From the IMG/VR virus record IMGVR_UViG_3300047564_002975, positions 1-35,050 of that record: DNA of 35,050 bases. One strand, written 5' to 3'. This document shows positions 1-5,740 of the stretch, piece after piece (within the stretch, counting starts at the first letter, position 1; every line of letters starts with the position of its first letter). A program made the position numbers and the translations under genes. A model generated the notes under the pieces. The model was not told the DNA's origin. It did no database searches and saw only the letters and a list, made by a program, of their open reading frames with translations. The stretch is from a virus.

Positions 1-213
1 ATTGGTGCTAATCCTTCCTCACTGGATGCACAACTTGACTATATGCTGCACGAAGGTGATTGGAAGATGATTGAAACCCAGATGAAAACACCTGGTAAGT
101 CTATTACTGATTATATGCGACTTGCTAGAAAGTGGATTCGTTGGGGTCATCACGGAGCAAGAACTGACTTTGCTTATGGTTATGCAAATAAAATGGTTCT
201 TACTGAAGTTTGA
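1..213 (+). CDS. C-terminal end of a phage protein, possibly a tail lysozyme or baseplate hub protein (5' partial)
   Basis: Reading frame 1 is open from the window edge to a TGA at 211-213, leaving 71 codons without a start. The segment SLDAQLDYMLHEGDW followed by a Trp- and Arg-rich tail loosely resembles the end of phage tail-lysozyme domains (Phage_lysozyme2 type), where a similar 'aQLdymLhE' motif occurs. That similarity is recalled, not searched. A terminator follows 25 bases later, so this is the last gene of its transcription unit. It could equally be another structural protein. Confidence 0.6.
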   Translation: MGANPSSLDAQLDYMLHEGDWKMIETQMKTPGKSITDYMRLARKWIRWGHHGARTDFAYGYANKMVLTEV

Positions 214-228
214 GAATACATACAATTA

Positions 229-236
229 AATAAATA
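229..236 (+). promoter_or_regulatory. Late promoter motif AATAAATA
   Basis: The motif matches the T4-like late consensus NATAAATA and lies 35 nt before the ATG at 264. Initiation a few bases downstream would fall near the 5' arm of the terminator hairpin at 239-257. Late transcripts might therefore start inside the hairpin and not form it. Confidence 0.5.
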
Positions 237-238
237 TT

Positions 239-263
239 GGGGAGTTCTATACTCCCCTTTTTT
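239..263 (+). terminator. Intrinsic terminator after the first gene
   Basis: A 7-bp perfect stem GGGGAGT/ACTCCCC with a 5-nt loop is followed by six T residues. The T tract runs directly into the ATG of the next gene at 264. Confidence 0.8.
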
Positions 264-557
264 ATGTCCATAGATAATCTTCCAGAAGAACCAGAAGATA
301 TTGTTGATATTGCCGCAAAGGCAGGATATTTAAAAGTAAAGACTGATATTGGCGATATTAAATTAAACTCTCATAATTCTGTAGAGATACAACCAAAAGG
401 AACTCCATTTGGGGCAAAGGTGAAAGTAGAGAATGATGGGTCTGTAACTCCAACTTTGACTTTTGATACAAAGAAACTACGAGAACCGAAAAAGAATATA
501 GATACTAATAAGATGTTGGATGATGCTATCGATGACTTCTGGGAAGGACAAGTATGA
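264..557 (+). CDS. Hypothetical protein, 97 aa, acidic
   Basis: The protein begins MSIDNLPEEPEDIVDIAAKAGYL and contains a beta-rich stretch (KVKTDIGDIKLNSHNSVEI, then GAKVKVENDGSVTPTLTFD). It ends with an acidic tail. I do not recognise a family. The open frame extends upstream to a TTG at 237, but that would lie in the terminator hairpin, so ATG 264 is preferred. No Shine-Dalgarno sequence is visible because the T tract abuts the start. Its end overlaps the next ORF by 38 bases. Confidence 0.65.
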   Translation: MSIDNLPEEPEDIVDIAAKAGYLKVKTDIGDIKLNSHNSVEIQPKGTPFGAKVKVENDGSVTPTLTFDTKKLREPKKNIDTNKMLDDAIDDFWEGQV

Positions 558-813
558 GTTTCAATATGGAAGAAAACGATATGATATTTTTCACTATGTA
601 AAGTTGGGCCTTTTACTTAAAGGTTCTATAGATTTGATTTCTATGGTTCCTGGAGTTAAAAAGAAACAAGTTTTTAATTTAGTAGACATCATTCAACTAA
701 AACTTGGAATAGACGTATTAAATGATTATATTATTCAAGATGATGAACTCATAAGATATCGAATAGAAAGAGTTTTAGACAAATCAATTAAGGATTATGA
801 AAGGAATTCCTGA
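520..813 (+). CDS. Hypothetical protein, up to 97 aa
   Basis: The basic N-terminal part (YGRKRYDIFHYVKLG) is followed by a hydrophobic helix (LLLKGSIDLISMVPGV) and a charged C-terminus. No family is recognised. The start is uncertain: ATG at 520 and ATG at 532 are both in frame and neither has a clear ribosome binding site. The 38-nt overlap with the upstream gene suggests that translation may really begin at 532. It overlaps the next gene by 17 nt, so the three genes at 264-1276 look like one translationally coupled unit. Confidence 0.6.
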   Translation: MMLSMTSGKDKYEFQYGRKRYDIFHYVKLGLLLKGSIDLISMVPGVKKKQVFNLVDIIQLKLGIDVLNDYIIQDDELIRYRIERVLDKSIKDYERNS

Positions 814-1276
814 GTTCTCATTTAAAGTAAGACTAACTCCAAAGCGTTCTTTGATTGCTATTTTGATAGCATCCTCACTTGCGTTTTTGACTACTAAGTG
901 TGGAATAACAAAACAAGATGTTTTAAAGTATTATAATGAGTTGAGAAAACTTATCAAATGGGATTTGCCCGATAGTATCATTGACGATATTGATAATGAA
1001 TTAAACGAACAAATTAATAATGATTCAGAACTACTCAAACAAAAGATACAAACAGAAGTTGATAGTGCAATAAGAAATTATGAACTTCAAGAAGAAAAAA
1101 ACAGAGTTATCAATATGAAAAACAAGAACATTCTAGAAGAAATCAATAAAGACAAATATGATAAACTCCAGAAGTTGATTGTAGAGAATGCAATTTATTA
1201 TGAGTTTCCTGACGGTACTATGGGTATTCGTGGTGCTTGGGTTGCTCCAGACCCTCGTGAAACGCCCTTAGAGTAA
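797..1276 (+). CDS. Predicted membrane-anchored hypothetical protein, 159 aa
   Basis: A basic N-terminus (residues 1-17, with K and R) precedes one hydrophobic segment, about residues 18-33 (SLIAILIASSLAFLTT), then a long charged helical region rich in E, K and N. The C-terminus is more globular (FPDGTMGIRGAWVAPDPRE). This suggests an inner-membrane anchor or uncleaved signal with a coiled-coil-like body. The function is unknown. Its start overlaps the upstream gene by 17 nt, which implies coupled translation. Confidence 0.75.
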   Translation: MKGIPEFSFKVRLTPKRSLIAILIASSLAFLTTKCGITKQDVLKYYNELRKLIKWDLPDSIIDDIDNELNEQINNDSELLKQKIQTEVDSAIRNYELQEEKNRVINMKNKNILEEINKDKYDKLQKLIVENAIYYEFPDGTMGIRGAWVAPDPRETPLE

Positions 1277-1319
1277 GTTTGCATATATAAACATATCCTA
1301 TTTTATTTTGGAGATTATT

Positions 1320-1508
1320 ATGTCTGTATCACAAGAACTACTGAGTGCTGTTGAAGCGTGGAAAGTAGAAGACGAAAAATTTATTGCTGGTAACAATGCT
1401 GCAGGTACTCGGGCCCGTAAGGCACTTCAAGAGGTCGCCAAACTAGTCAAGGCACGTAGAACCGAGATTACCGAAGAAAAGGCAGCACGTAAGGAAGCAA
1501 AGGGTTGA
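1320..1508 (+). CDS. Small histone H1/Hc1-like basic protein, 62 aa
   Basis: The pattern 'F-x-AGNNAAGTRARKALQEVAK' followed by KARRTEI and a lysine- and glutamate-rich tail resembles the Hc1/cyanobacterial histone H1-like family of small nucleoid-binding helical proteins. The assignment is from memory of the family pattern. An upstream TTG at 1308 is open, but ATG 1320 has a GGAG ribosome binding site at 1310-1313 and is preferred. The stop codon lies inside the -35 box of the promoter at 1505. Confidence 0.75.
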   Translation: MSVSQELLSAVEAWKVEDEKFIAGNNAAGTRARKALQEVAKLVKARRTEITEEKAARKEAKG

Positions 1509-1533
1509 CTTTAGTGCTCTGATGCCTTATAGT
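1505..1533 (+). promoter_or_regulatory. Sigma70-type promoter before tRNA-Arg
   Basis: TTGACT (1505-1510) and TATAGT (1528-1533) are separated by 17 nt. The -35 box overlaps the stop codon of the Hc1-like gene. Downstream, AGGAGGT (about 1549) and ACCTCCT (about 1578) could pair in the leader. Confidence 0.7.
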
Positions 1534-1621
1534 AGTTTCACGGGTGGAGGAGGTCCAAACTTCTCATAAATCCCACACCTCCTATGCCTCTCAACGATGC
1601 ACAAACAGGGAGGTTCCTTAT

Positions 1622-1694
1622 GGGCGTATGGTGAAGTGGATTATCACACGGCTCTTCTAAAGCCTTATCCCTGGTTCAAATCCAGGTACGCCTG
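1622..1694 (+). tRNA. tRNA-Arg (anticodon UCU)
   Basis: The acceptor stem GGGCGTA/TACGCCT has a G-U closing pair. The D-stem GTGA/TCAC and T-stem CCTGG/CCAGG with loop TTCAAAT are intact. The anticodon loop CTTCTAA reads UCU. The top pair of the anticodon stem is a C-T mismatch. No CCA is encoded. Confidence 0.9.
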
Positions 1695-1710
1695 TTAAAT
1701 AGTTCAATTG

Positions 1711-1718
1711 TATAAATA
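1711..1718 (+). promoter_or_regulatory. Late promoter motif TATAAATA for the HNH gene
   Basis: An exact T4-type late motif starts 30 nt before the ATG at 1741, just after tRNA-Arg. Confidence 0.65.
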
Positions 1719-1740
1719 ATAATATATTTCCTTTGGACTA

Positions 1741-2292
1741 ATGGATAAACAAAAATTAATAGAATATATTGAAGATGGAATGTCAACCTCACAAATATCT
1801 AAACTTGAAAGTAAAGGAAAAACCACTGTTAGGTATTGGTTAGACAAATATCAATTAAAAACAAAACATAAAACATTTAAAGATGGATATATTTTAAATC
1901 CAATTTTAAAAGTAGATGGTAAACCAATTCAAAATTGCTCTAAATGTAAAGTTCTTTTGACAGAAAAAACTGGATATTGGCGTGAAAGTAAAAAAATATG
2001 GCAAGCAAATTGTAAAAAATGCCACAACAAATATTCTGTAGAAAGGTGGCAAAATAATAAAAAAAGAGCAGTTGATTATAAAGGTGGAAAATGTGAGAGG
2101 TGCGGATATGATAAGTGTATCGATGCTTTAGAGTTTCATCATATAGACCCATCACAAAAAGATAAAAACTTTGGTAACATTAAAATACGAAAATGGGAAG
2201 ACCAAAAAAAGGAACTTGACAAATGTATATGTGTTTGTTCTAATTGTCACAGAGAGATACACTCTAAATTAAGACTTGACACCATCGAATAA
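1741..2292 (+). CDS. HNH homing endonuclease with N-terminal helix-turn-helix, 183 aa
   Basis: This is a free-standing HNH nuclease, most likely a selfish homing element. Residues about 3-40 form a Hin/resolvase-like HTH (SQISKLESKGKTTVRYWL). A zinc pair C66-x2-C69 with C91-x2-C94 follows. The HNH core has C118-x2-C121, E131-F-H133-H134, and C166-x2-C169-H170 with H174. It sits between tRNA-Arg and the next tRNA promoter and has its own late motif. The -35 box of the downstream promoter overlaps its last codons. It is more AT-rich than its neighbours, which fits mobility. Confidence 0.88.
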   Translation: MDKQKLIEYIEDGMSTSQISKLESKGKTTVRYWLDKYQLKTKHKTFKDGYILNPILKVDGKPIQNCSKCKVLLTEKTGYWRESKKIWQANCKKCHNKYSVERWQNNKKRAVDYKGGKCERCGYDKCIDALEFHHIDPSQKDKNFGNIKIRKWEDQKKELDKCICVCSNCHREIHSKLRLDTIE

Positions 2293-2304
2293 CTGGTGTA
2301 ATAT
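2276..2304 (+). promoter_or_regulatory. Sigma70-type promoter for the tRNA-Ala/Leu group
   Basis: A consensus TTGACA (2276-2281) and TATAAT-like TAATAT (2299-2304) lie 17 nt apart. The -35 box is inside the 3' end of the upstream HNH gene. Confidence 0.8.
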
Positions 2305-2369
2305 ATAAAAGTGATAGAGGGTAAGTCACTGTTATATCCTTATGAGGTATATCACACTTACTCCATCTT

Positions 2370-2442
2370 GGGGAATTAGCTCAGTTGGTAGAGCGCGGCC
2401 TTTGCAAGGCGGGTGTCAGGAGTTCGAGTCTCCTATTCTCCA
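2370..2442 (+). tRNA. tRNA-Ala (anticodon UGC)
   Basis: The acceptor stem GGGGAAT/ATTCTCC is followed by discriminator A. The anticodon loop TTTGCAA reads UGC, and the T-arm contains TTCGAGT. It lies 3 nt before tRNA-Leu. Confidence 0.95.
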
Positions 2443-2445
2443 TCC

Positions 2446-2527
2446 GCCCAAATGGCGGAATTGGTAGACGCGCAGGGTTTAGGTTCCTGTAGATTTATCT
2501 GTGGAGGTTCAAGTCCTCTTTTGGGCA
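2446..2527 (+). tRNA. tRNA-Leu (anticodon UAG)
   Basis: This is a class II tRNA with acceptor GCCCAAA/TTTGGGC, anticodon loop TTTAGGT and a long variable arm. It probably shares the promoter at 2276 with tRNA-Ala. Confidence 0.95.
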
Positions 2528-2528
2528 C

Positions 2529-2557
2529 TTGACAATCTGGGTTTTATACCTTATGAT
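2529..2557 (+). promoter_or_regulatory. Sigma70-type promoter for tRNA-Gly
   Basis: TTGACA (2529-2534) and TATGAT (2552-2557) are 17 nt apart, starting 2 nt after tRNA-Leu and ending 9 nt before tRNA-Gly. Confidence 0.75.
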
Positions 2558-2566
2558 TGTCTTATT

Positions 2567-2637
2567 GCGAGTGTGGTGTAGCGGTAACATGCGAGCCTTC
2601 CAAGCTCTTGTCACGGGTTCGATCCCCGTCACTCGCT
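2567..2637 (+). tRNA. tRNA-Gly (anticodon UCC)
   Basis: The acceptor stem GCGAGTG/CACTCGC is followed by discriminator T. The anticodon loop CTTCCAA reads UCC and the T-arm is GGGTTCGATCCC. Confidence 0.95.
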
Positions 2638-2639
2638 CT

Positions 2640-2657
2640 GAACCTTCAGGTTCTTTA
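2640..2657 (+). terminator. Weak intrinsic terminator after tRNA-Gly
   Basis: The hairpin GAACC-TTCA-GGTTC is followed by only TTT and then AAA, so termination may be partial. Confidence 0.45.
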
Positions 2658-2684
2658 AACACACAAACACACGGGAGTAAATAA

Positions 2685-2888
2685 ATGACACCTTACGAAC
2701 TTCGTTTTGAAATCTTCAAGCAAGCATATAATATGCTAAATGATCAGTTCAGTACTGAAATGGATACTGCTCGTTATTGGAATCTAAATTCTTCAAATAC
2801 TGTGAAGATGGATTATCCAGAGTTTCCAACTCTACAGGATGTTCTTAAGCAAGCAGAAACGATTAATGATTTTGTAAGTTCTAAGTAG
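2685..2888 (+). CDS. Hypothetical protein, 67 aa
   Basis: The protein starts MTPYELRFEIFKQAYNMLND and ends FPTLQDVLKQAETINDFVSSK. It looks helical and soluble, and its style matches small conserved cyanophage proteins, but I cannot name a function. The start codon follows CGGGAG about 8 nt upstream, a fair ribosome binding site. It lies between tRNA-Gly and tRNA-Asn. Confidence 0.75.
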   Translation: MTPYELRFEIFKQAYNMLNDQFSTEMDTARYWNLNSSNTVKMDYPEFPTLQDVLKQAETINDFVSSK

Positions 2889-2896
2889 TAGAACAT

Positions 2897-2968
2897 TCCA
2901 CAATAGCTCAGCGGTAGAGCCATCGACTGTTAATCGATTGGTCCCTGGTTCGAATCCAGGTTGTGGAG
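2897..2968 (+). tRNA. tRNA-Asn (anticodon GUU)
   Basis: The acceptor stem TCCACAA/TTGTGGA is followed by discriminator G. The anticodon loop reads GUU (CTGTTAA) and the T-arm is CCTGGTTCGAATCCAGG. Confidence 0.95.
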
Positions 2969-2970
2969 TA

Positions 2971-3042
2971 CCTCTGGTAGTCTATTGGTAAGGACGGGTG
3001 GACAACACACACGGATACTGGGTTCGATTCCCAGACAGAGGA
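2971..3042 (+). pseudogene. tRNA-like gene without a normal anticodon loop
   Basis: The overall plan is tRNA: acceptor CCTCTGG/ACAGAGG (six pairs, with a G-A mismatch at the seventh), D-arm GTCT/GGAC, and a perfect T-arm CTGGG-TTCGATT-CCCAG. The anticodon arm is irregular. The best alignment gives stem GGGTG/CACAC with one mismatch and loop GACAACA, which lacks the universal T at position 33. An (AC)n run suggests slippage damage. It may be a decayed tRNA or one with an unusual fold. Confidence 0.6.
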
Positions 3043-3045
3043 CAA

Positions 3046-3118
3046 GGGAGCATAGCTCAGCGGTAGCAGCGTCTGCTTTACACGCAGAATGTCGGGGGTT
3101 CGAATCCCTCTGCTCCCA
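3046..3118 (+). tRNA. tRNA-Val (anticodon UAC)
   Basis: The acceptor stem GGGAGCA/TGCTCCC is intact. The anticodon stem TCTGC/GCAGA encloses loop TTTACAC, reading UAC, and the T-arm contains GGTTCGAATCC. Confidence 0.95.
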
Positions 3119-3122
3119 TTTG

Positions 3123-3130
3123 CATAAATA
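3123..3130 (+). promoter_or_regulatory. Late promoter motif CATAAATA before the Dps-like gene
   Basis: The motif lies 24 nt before ATG 3147, directly after tRNA-Val. It matches NATAAATA. Confidence 0.5.
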
Positions 3131-3146
3131 CTTGAAAAAAAGTATA

Positions 3147-3581
3147 ATGGAAAAACTTTATAAATTACTCAGTGATGCTCAGTCATCACTTTTTGTTTTG
3201 TTCCATAAAACCTGGGCATTTCACTGGAATGTTGTAGGTGAAGACTTTACTCAACTTCATCAACTGTTTGGTGGACAATATGAAACGATGTTTGAAGAGA
3301 TTGACAGGCTCTCCGAACATATGAGATACTTAAATGTAAAACCTTTAAGTTCTCTTTCAAGAATGCTTGAAGTAACTCAAATCAAAGAAGCAACAAGTTC
3401 TACGGGAGCAAAAGAGATGCTTCAAGAACTTTTGGATAACAATACTAAATTTTGTGAGTTAATGGGTGAAATTTCGGAAGAGTCTGAAACTCAAAAATCT
3501 TATGCAACTGCCAATCTAGTTCAAGATTTGATGGAATCTCACGGAAAATTTGTTTGGCAATTAAGAGCACATTTACAGTGA
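3147..3581 (+). CDS. dps: Dps/ferritin-like protein, 144 aa
   Basis: Dps proteins are 12-subunit ferritin-like cages that bind DNA and oxidise iron. The ferroxidase-type pattern is visible: HKTWAFHWNVVGEDFTQLHQLFGGQYETMFEEIDRLSE is split here as HWNVVGEDF (about residues 27-35), LHQLF, then Y-x7-D-x3-E. The family is usually about 150-180 aa, so this one is slightly short. The frame is open further upstream through tRNA genes, but ATG 3147 fits the family start. A host-protection or DNA-packaging role is inference. Confidence 0.75.
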   Translation: MEKLYKLLSDAQSSLFVLFHKTWAFHWNVVGEDFTQLHQLFGGQYETMFEEIDRLSEHMRYLNVKPLSSLSRMLEVTQIKEATSSTGAKEMLQELLDNNTKFCELMGEISEESETQKSYATANLVQDLMESHGKFVWQLRAHLQ

Positions 3582-3596
3582 TTACGGTAACAAAAA

Positions 3597-3848
3597 ATGA
3601 TATCAATAAGATGCAAAGATTGCAGTAAAGAATTAGTGGGGCACTCTTCAAAAACTATTAGTTGTGGATGTCCCAATATGGCAACAATTAGAGGAGATAA
3701 GATTTCGGCAGTTGACTTATCCCGTATTGTAATGCTAAACTCATTAAAGGAAACACCAAAAACAAACGTGTTAACCTCCCAGGATATTGCCTGGCAAGAA
3801 CAAAGACGCCAAAGAAAAGTGAGGCGTCTTGATTTCGAAGTCCGTTAA
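3597..3848 (+). CDS. Small zinc-ribbon-like hypothetical protein, 83 aa
   Basis: The N-terminus has C6-x2-C9 and, further on, C23-x-C25 in the context TISCGCPNM, suggesting a metal site. The middle part (GDKISAVDLSRIVMLNS) looks helical and the C-terminus is Arg-rich. It is typical of small conserved cyanophage proteins, but no function is known to me. It begins 15 nt after the Dps-like gene. Confidence 0.7.
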   Translation: MISIRCKDCSKELVGHSSKTISCGCPNMATIRGDKISAVDLSRIVMLNSLKETPKTNVLTSQDIAWQEQRRQRKVRRLDFEVR

Positions 3849-3860
3849 GTTCTAATTTTT

Positions 3861-3868
3861 TATAAATA
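3861..3868 (+). promoter_or_regulatory. Late promoter motif TATAAATA for the HNH gene
   Basis: An exact motif starts 29 nt before the ATG at 3890. Confidence 0.65.
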
Positions 3869-3889
3869 AATTAGAACCTTTTAAATGAT

Positions 3890-4249
3890 ATGCCTTATAA
3901 AGATAAAGAAAAGCAAAAAGAAGCACAACGTCTTTGGGCTCAAAAACAATCTGGAGAATTTAAAAAAATTAAATACCAAAGAGAATATAATAATAAAAAG
4001 TTGATGGTTGAAAAACTAAATCAATTAAAACTTGAAAAAGGTTGTTGTGATGCTTGTGGAGATTACCATCCTCCCTGTTGTTTTGATTTTCATCATATTG
4101 AGGCAGAAAATAAGAAAAAGGAAGTTTCTTACTTAGCGGGAAAAGGATACAAATGGGAGACAATCCAAACAGAAATAGATAAATGTTATATGCTCTGTTC
4201 TCCGTGTCATCGTAAAATACACGCTGGTTTATTGGAAATAATATGGTGA
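3890..4249 (+). CDS. HNH homing endonuclease, 119 aa
   Basis: The Lys-rich N-terminus (residues 1-50) resembles the DNA-binding lead of small HNH enzymes. The core is C53-x2-C56, F67-H68-H69, and C103-x2-C106-H107 with H111. Its stop codon TGA at 4247-4249 lies within the first five bases of the tRNA-Ser gene, so the element is inserted flush against the tRNA. It has its own late motif. Confidence 0.87.
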   Translation: MPYKDKEKQKEAQRLWAQKQSGEFKKIKYQREYNNKKLMVEKLNQLKLEKGCCDACGDYHPPCCFDFHHIEAENKKKEVSYLAGKGYKWETIQTEIDKCYMLCSPCHRKIHAGLLEIIW

Positions 4250-4329
4250 GGTGGCCGAGTGGTTTAAGGCAACTGTCTTGAAAACAGTCGATGTGAAAGC
4301 ATCCGAAGGTTCGAATCCTTTCCTCACCG
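4245..4329 (+). tRNA. tRNA-Ser (anticodon UGA)
   Basis: This is a class II tRNA with acceptor GGTGAGG/CCTCACC, anticodon loop CTTGAAA reading UGA, and a long variable arm. Its 5' end overlaps the stop codon of the upstream HNH gene. Confidence 0.95.
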
Positions 4330-4358
4330 TTTAAAATTATGATGATATCCACACATAC

Positions 4359-4386
4359 TTGACAAAATAAGATTGTTAATTAAACT
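4359..4386 (+). promoter_or_regulatory. Possible sigma70-type promoter
   Basis: A perfect TTGACA (4359-4364) is followed after 16 nt by a weak TAAACT (4381-4386). It would serve the two small ORFs that follow. Confidence 0.4.
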
Positions 4387-4416
4387 AAATTAGTAATAAT
4401 AACGTATAGATCCCAA

Positions 4417-4572
4417 ATGGATGATCACACATACCAAAATTGGGTTAAAATAAAGGAAACGTTTGAATCATCAGGTAATACTGATAATATGTTTTATAAA
4501 AGAGCGTGTGAAATAATTAGAACAAAAAGAGATCCTCTGGCAAAATTTCTTGGTAATAAAAATGACACCTGA
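4417..4572 (+). CDS. Small hypothetical protein, 51 aa
   Basis: The protein starts MDDHTYQNWVKIKETFESSG and ends in RDPLAKFLGNKNDT. It is soluble, probably helical, and has the style of a conserved small cyanophage ORF. I do not know a function. It overlaps the next ORF by 11 nt, suggesting coupled translation. Confidence 0.65.
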   Translation: MDDHTYQNWVKIKETFESSGNTDNMFYKRACEIIRTKRDPLAKFLGNKNDT

Positions 4573-4720
4573 AGAAGTTCAAGAAATGATCGACCAGTCA
4601 GTTGCAAAAGCCATTGACAGGCACAATAAAACTGCTACAATAATATCAGCAACAATCGGTTCAGTACTCCTTTTCTTTTATGCTCACGGTGTTCTTCAGG
4701 TGGTTGACAGGGTTCGATAA
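4562..4720 (+). CDS. Small single-span membrane protein, 52 aa
   Basis: A charged N-terminal helix (MTPEEVQEMIDQSVAKAIDRH) is followed by one hydrophobic span, about residues 25-45 (ATIISATIGSVLLFFYAHGV), and a short basic end. The function is unknown. The -35 box of the tRNA-Pro promoter lies inside its 3' end. Confidence 0.65.
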   Translation: MTPEEVQEMIDQSVAKAIDRHNKTATIISATIGSVLLFFYAHGVLQVVDRVR

Positions 4721-4732
4721 ACCTGATAGGAT
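4704..4732 (+). promoter_or_regulatory. Sigma70-type promoter for tRNA-Pro
   Basis: TTGACA (4704-4709) and TAGGAT (4727-4732) are 17 nt apart, 12 nt before the tRNA. Confidence 0.65.
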
Positions 4733-4744
4733 ACACAAAGAAAT

Positions 4745-4818
4745 CGGGACGTAGCTCAGTTTGGTAGAGCAGGCGCTTTGGGAGCGTCAGGCCGTAGGTT
4801 CAAATCCTATCGTCCCGA
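4745..4818 (+). tRNA. tRNA-Pro (anticodon UGG)
   Basis: The acceptor stem CGGGACG/CGTCCCG is followed by discriminator A. The anticodon loop TTTGGGA reads UGG and the T-arm has GGTTCAAATCC. Confidence 0.95.
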
Positions 4819-4841
4819 CTTATAATCTTTATATTATAAAA

Positions 4842-5069
4842 ATGAATCAAGAACTAAACCAACTTCAATCATTTACAATCGAAGAATTTCAATCAGACTT
4901 TGATGCTCTAATGAATAGAGTTGAGAATGGTGAATCATTTCTTATTACTAGCAAACACGGAAATGCTGTAATGGTTCCTTATAAAGATGTGGTTAGTATA
5001 TGTGAAGAGTCAAATGTGGATTTTGAGGAGATAGTCAAAATTCATACCGATCACGAAGAAGGGTCTTGA
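4842..5069 (+). CDS. Phd/YefM-like antitoxin-type protein, 75 aa
   Basis: The central segment, FTIEEFQSDFDALMNRVENG then ESFLITSKHGNAVMVPY, matches the Phd/YefM pattern (helix, 'v..Ge.flIT..g..vavl.p'). These proteins repress their operon and neutralise toxins such as RelE/YoeB or Doc. No toxin-like ORF is adjacent: the neighbours are tRNA-Pro and the next tRNA. It could be an orphan antitoxin that blocks a host toxin, or just a DNA-binding repressor. The frame is open into the tRNA, but ATG 4842 fits the family start. Confidence 0.7.
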   Translation: MNQELNQLQSFTIEEFQSDFDALMNRVENGESFLITSKHGNAVMVPYKDVVSICEESNVDFEEIVKIHTDHEEGS

Positions 5070-5094
5070 CGAAGCGTTCCAGATCCGCTATTAT
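5066..5094 (+). promoter_or_regulatory. Sigma70-type promoter for the class II tRNA
   Basis: TTGACG (5066-5071) and TATTAT (5089-5094) are 17 nt apart. The -35 box overlaps the stop codon of the antitoxin-like gene. Confidence 0.7.
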
Positions 5095-5108
5095 AGATTT
5101 GGTTTTAT

Positions 5109-5196
5109 GCGAGTGAGACTTGGTAGTCAGAGGAGTCTTATAAACTCTTTCCGCCAGATTAGCGGCTTTGACCTGGTTCGAATCCAGGCACTCGTA
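5109..5196 (+). tRNA. Class II tRNA with anticodon read as UAU (identity uncertain)
   Basis: The acceptor stem GCGAGTG/CACTCGT closes with G-U. The D-arm is GAC/GTC and the anticodon stem GGAGT/ACTCT encloses loop CTTATAA, which reads UAU (Ile, AUA codons). A long variable arm with stem CCGC/GCGG follows, then a perfect T-arm CCTGG/CCAGG. Long variable arms belong to Leu, Ser and bacterial Tyr tRNAs, so the anticodon and body disagree. Confidence 0.75.
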
Positions 5197-5218
5197 TTAC
5201 TCTAAACTACACTTAGAG

Positions 5219-5226
5219 TATAAATA
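5219..5226 (+). promoter_or_regulatory. Late promoter motif TATAAATA for the HNH gene
   Basis: An exact motif starts 32 nt before the ATG at 5251. Confidence 0.65.
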
Positions 5227-5250
5227 AAAGTGTAGAGTGGTCTAACATCG

Positions 5251-5664
5251 ATGATAGGAACTTGTAAAAACTGCAAAAAAAACTTTAAGTATTCTCCTTC
5301 ACAAGGAAAAGGTATTTACTGCTCTAATAAATGCCAACAAGAAGATTATTATAAACAAAATATATCTGATTGGTTATCTAAAAAAATAACTGGCAAAGTT
5401 AGAGATGGAAGACCAAGTGATTTTGTTAGAAGATTTATGCTTGAAGAGGCAGGATATAAGTGTTCCGAATGTGGATGGGGAAAACCAAATCCAACAAACG
5501 GTATTATCTATCTTGAAATAGATCACATAGATGGATCAAGAGAAAATGGATACAAAGAAAATTTAAGAGTTTTGTGTCCTAATTGTCATACTTTAACAGA
5601 TACTTATAAAACTTTAAATAAAAAAGTTGGGTATCATAAACAAAGACGACAATTAAATGAATAA
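5251..5664 (+). CDS. HNH homing endonuclease with N-terminal zinc ribbon, 137 aa
   Basis: The N-terminal metal site is C5-x2-C8 with C24-x3-C28. The HNH core is C71-x2-C74, E89-I-D91-H92, N99 nearby, and C109-x2-C112-H113. It is flanked by two tRNA genes and has its own late motif. Its stop at 5662-5664 is one base before tRNA-Met. It differs in sequence from the two HNH genes at 1741 and 3890, so these are separate arrivals rather than local duplicates. Confidence 0.88.
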   Translation: MIGTCKNCKKNFKYSPSQGKGIYCSNKCQQEDYYKQNISDWLSKKITGKVRDGRPSDFVRRFMLEEAGYKCSECGWGKPNPTNGIIYLEIDHIDGSRENGYKENLRVLCPNCHTLTDTYKTLNKKVGYHKQRRQLNE

Positions 5665-5665
5665 C

Positions 5666-5738
5666 GCTCCTTTAGCAATCTGGTGAATGCAGCGAACTCA
5701 TAATTCGCCTGAGGCGTGTTCGATCCACGCAAGGAGCA
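5666..5738 (+). tRNA. tRNA with CAU anticodon (elongator Met or Ile2)
   Basis: The acceptor stem GCTCCTT/AAGGAGC is followed by discriminator A. The anticodon loop CTCATAA reads CAU. G1-C72 is paired, so it is not an initiator tRNA. Met and lysidine-modified Ile2 cannot be separated by eye. Confidence 0.93.
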
Positions 5739-5740
5739 TC

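Noticed and set aside
1522-1635. Two mini-ORFs of 15-16 codons before tRNA-Arg
   Set aside because: They are too short to support, and the second runs into the tRNA gene.
2961-3146. N-terminal extension of the Dps-like protein
   Set aside because: That part is translated tRNA sequence; ATG 3147 fits the Dps family start.
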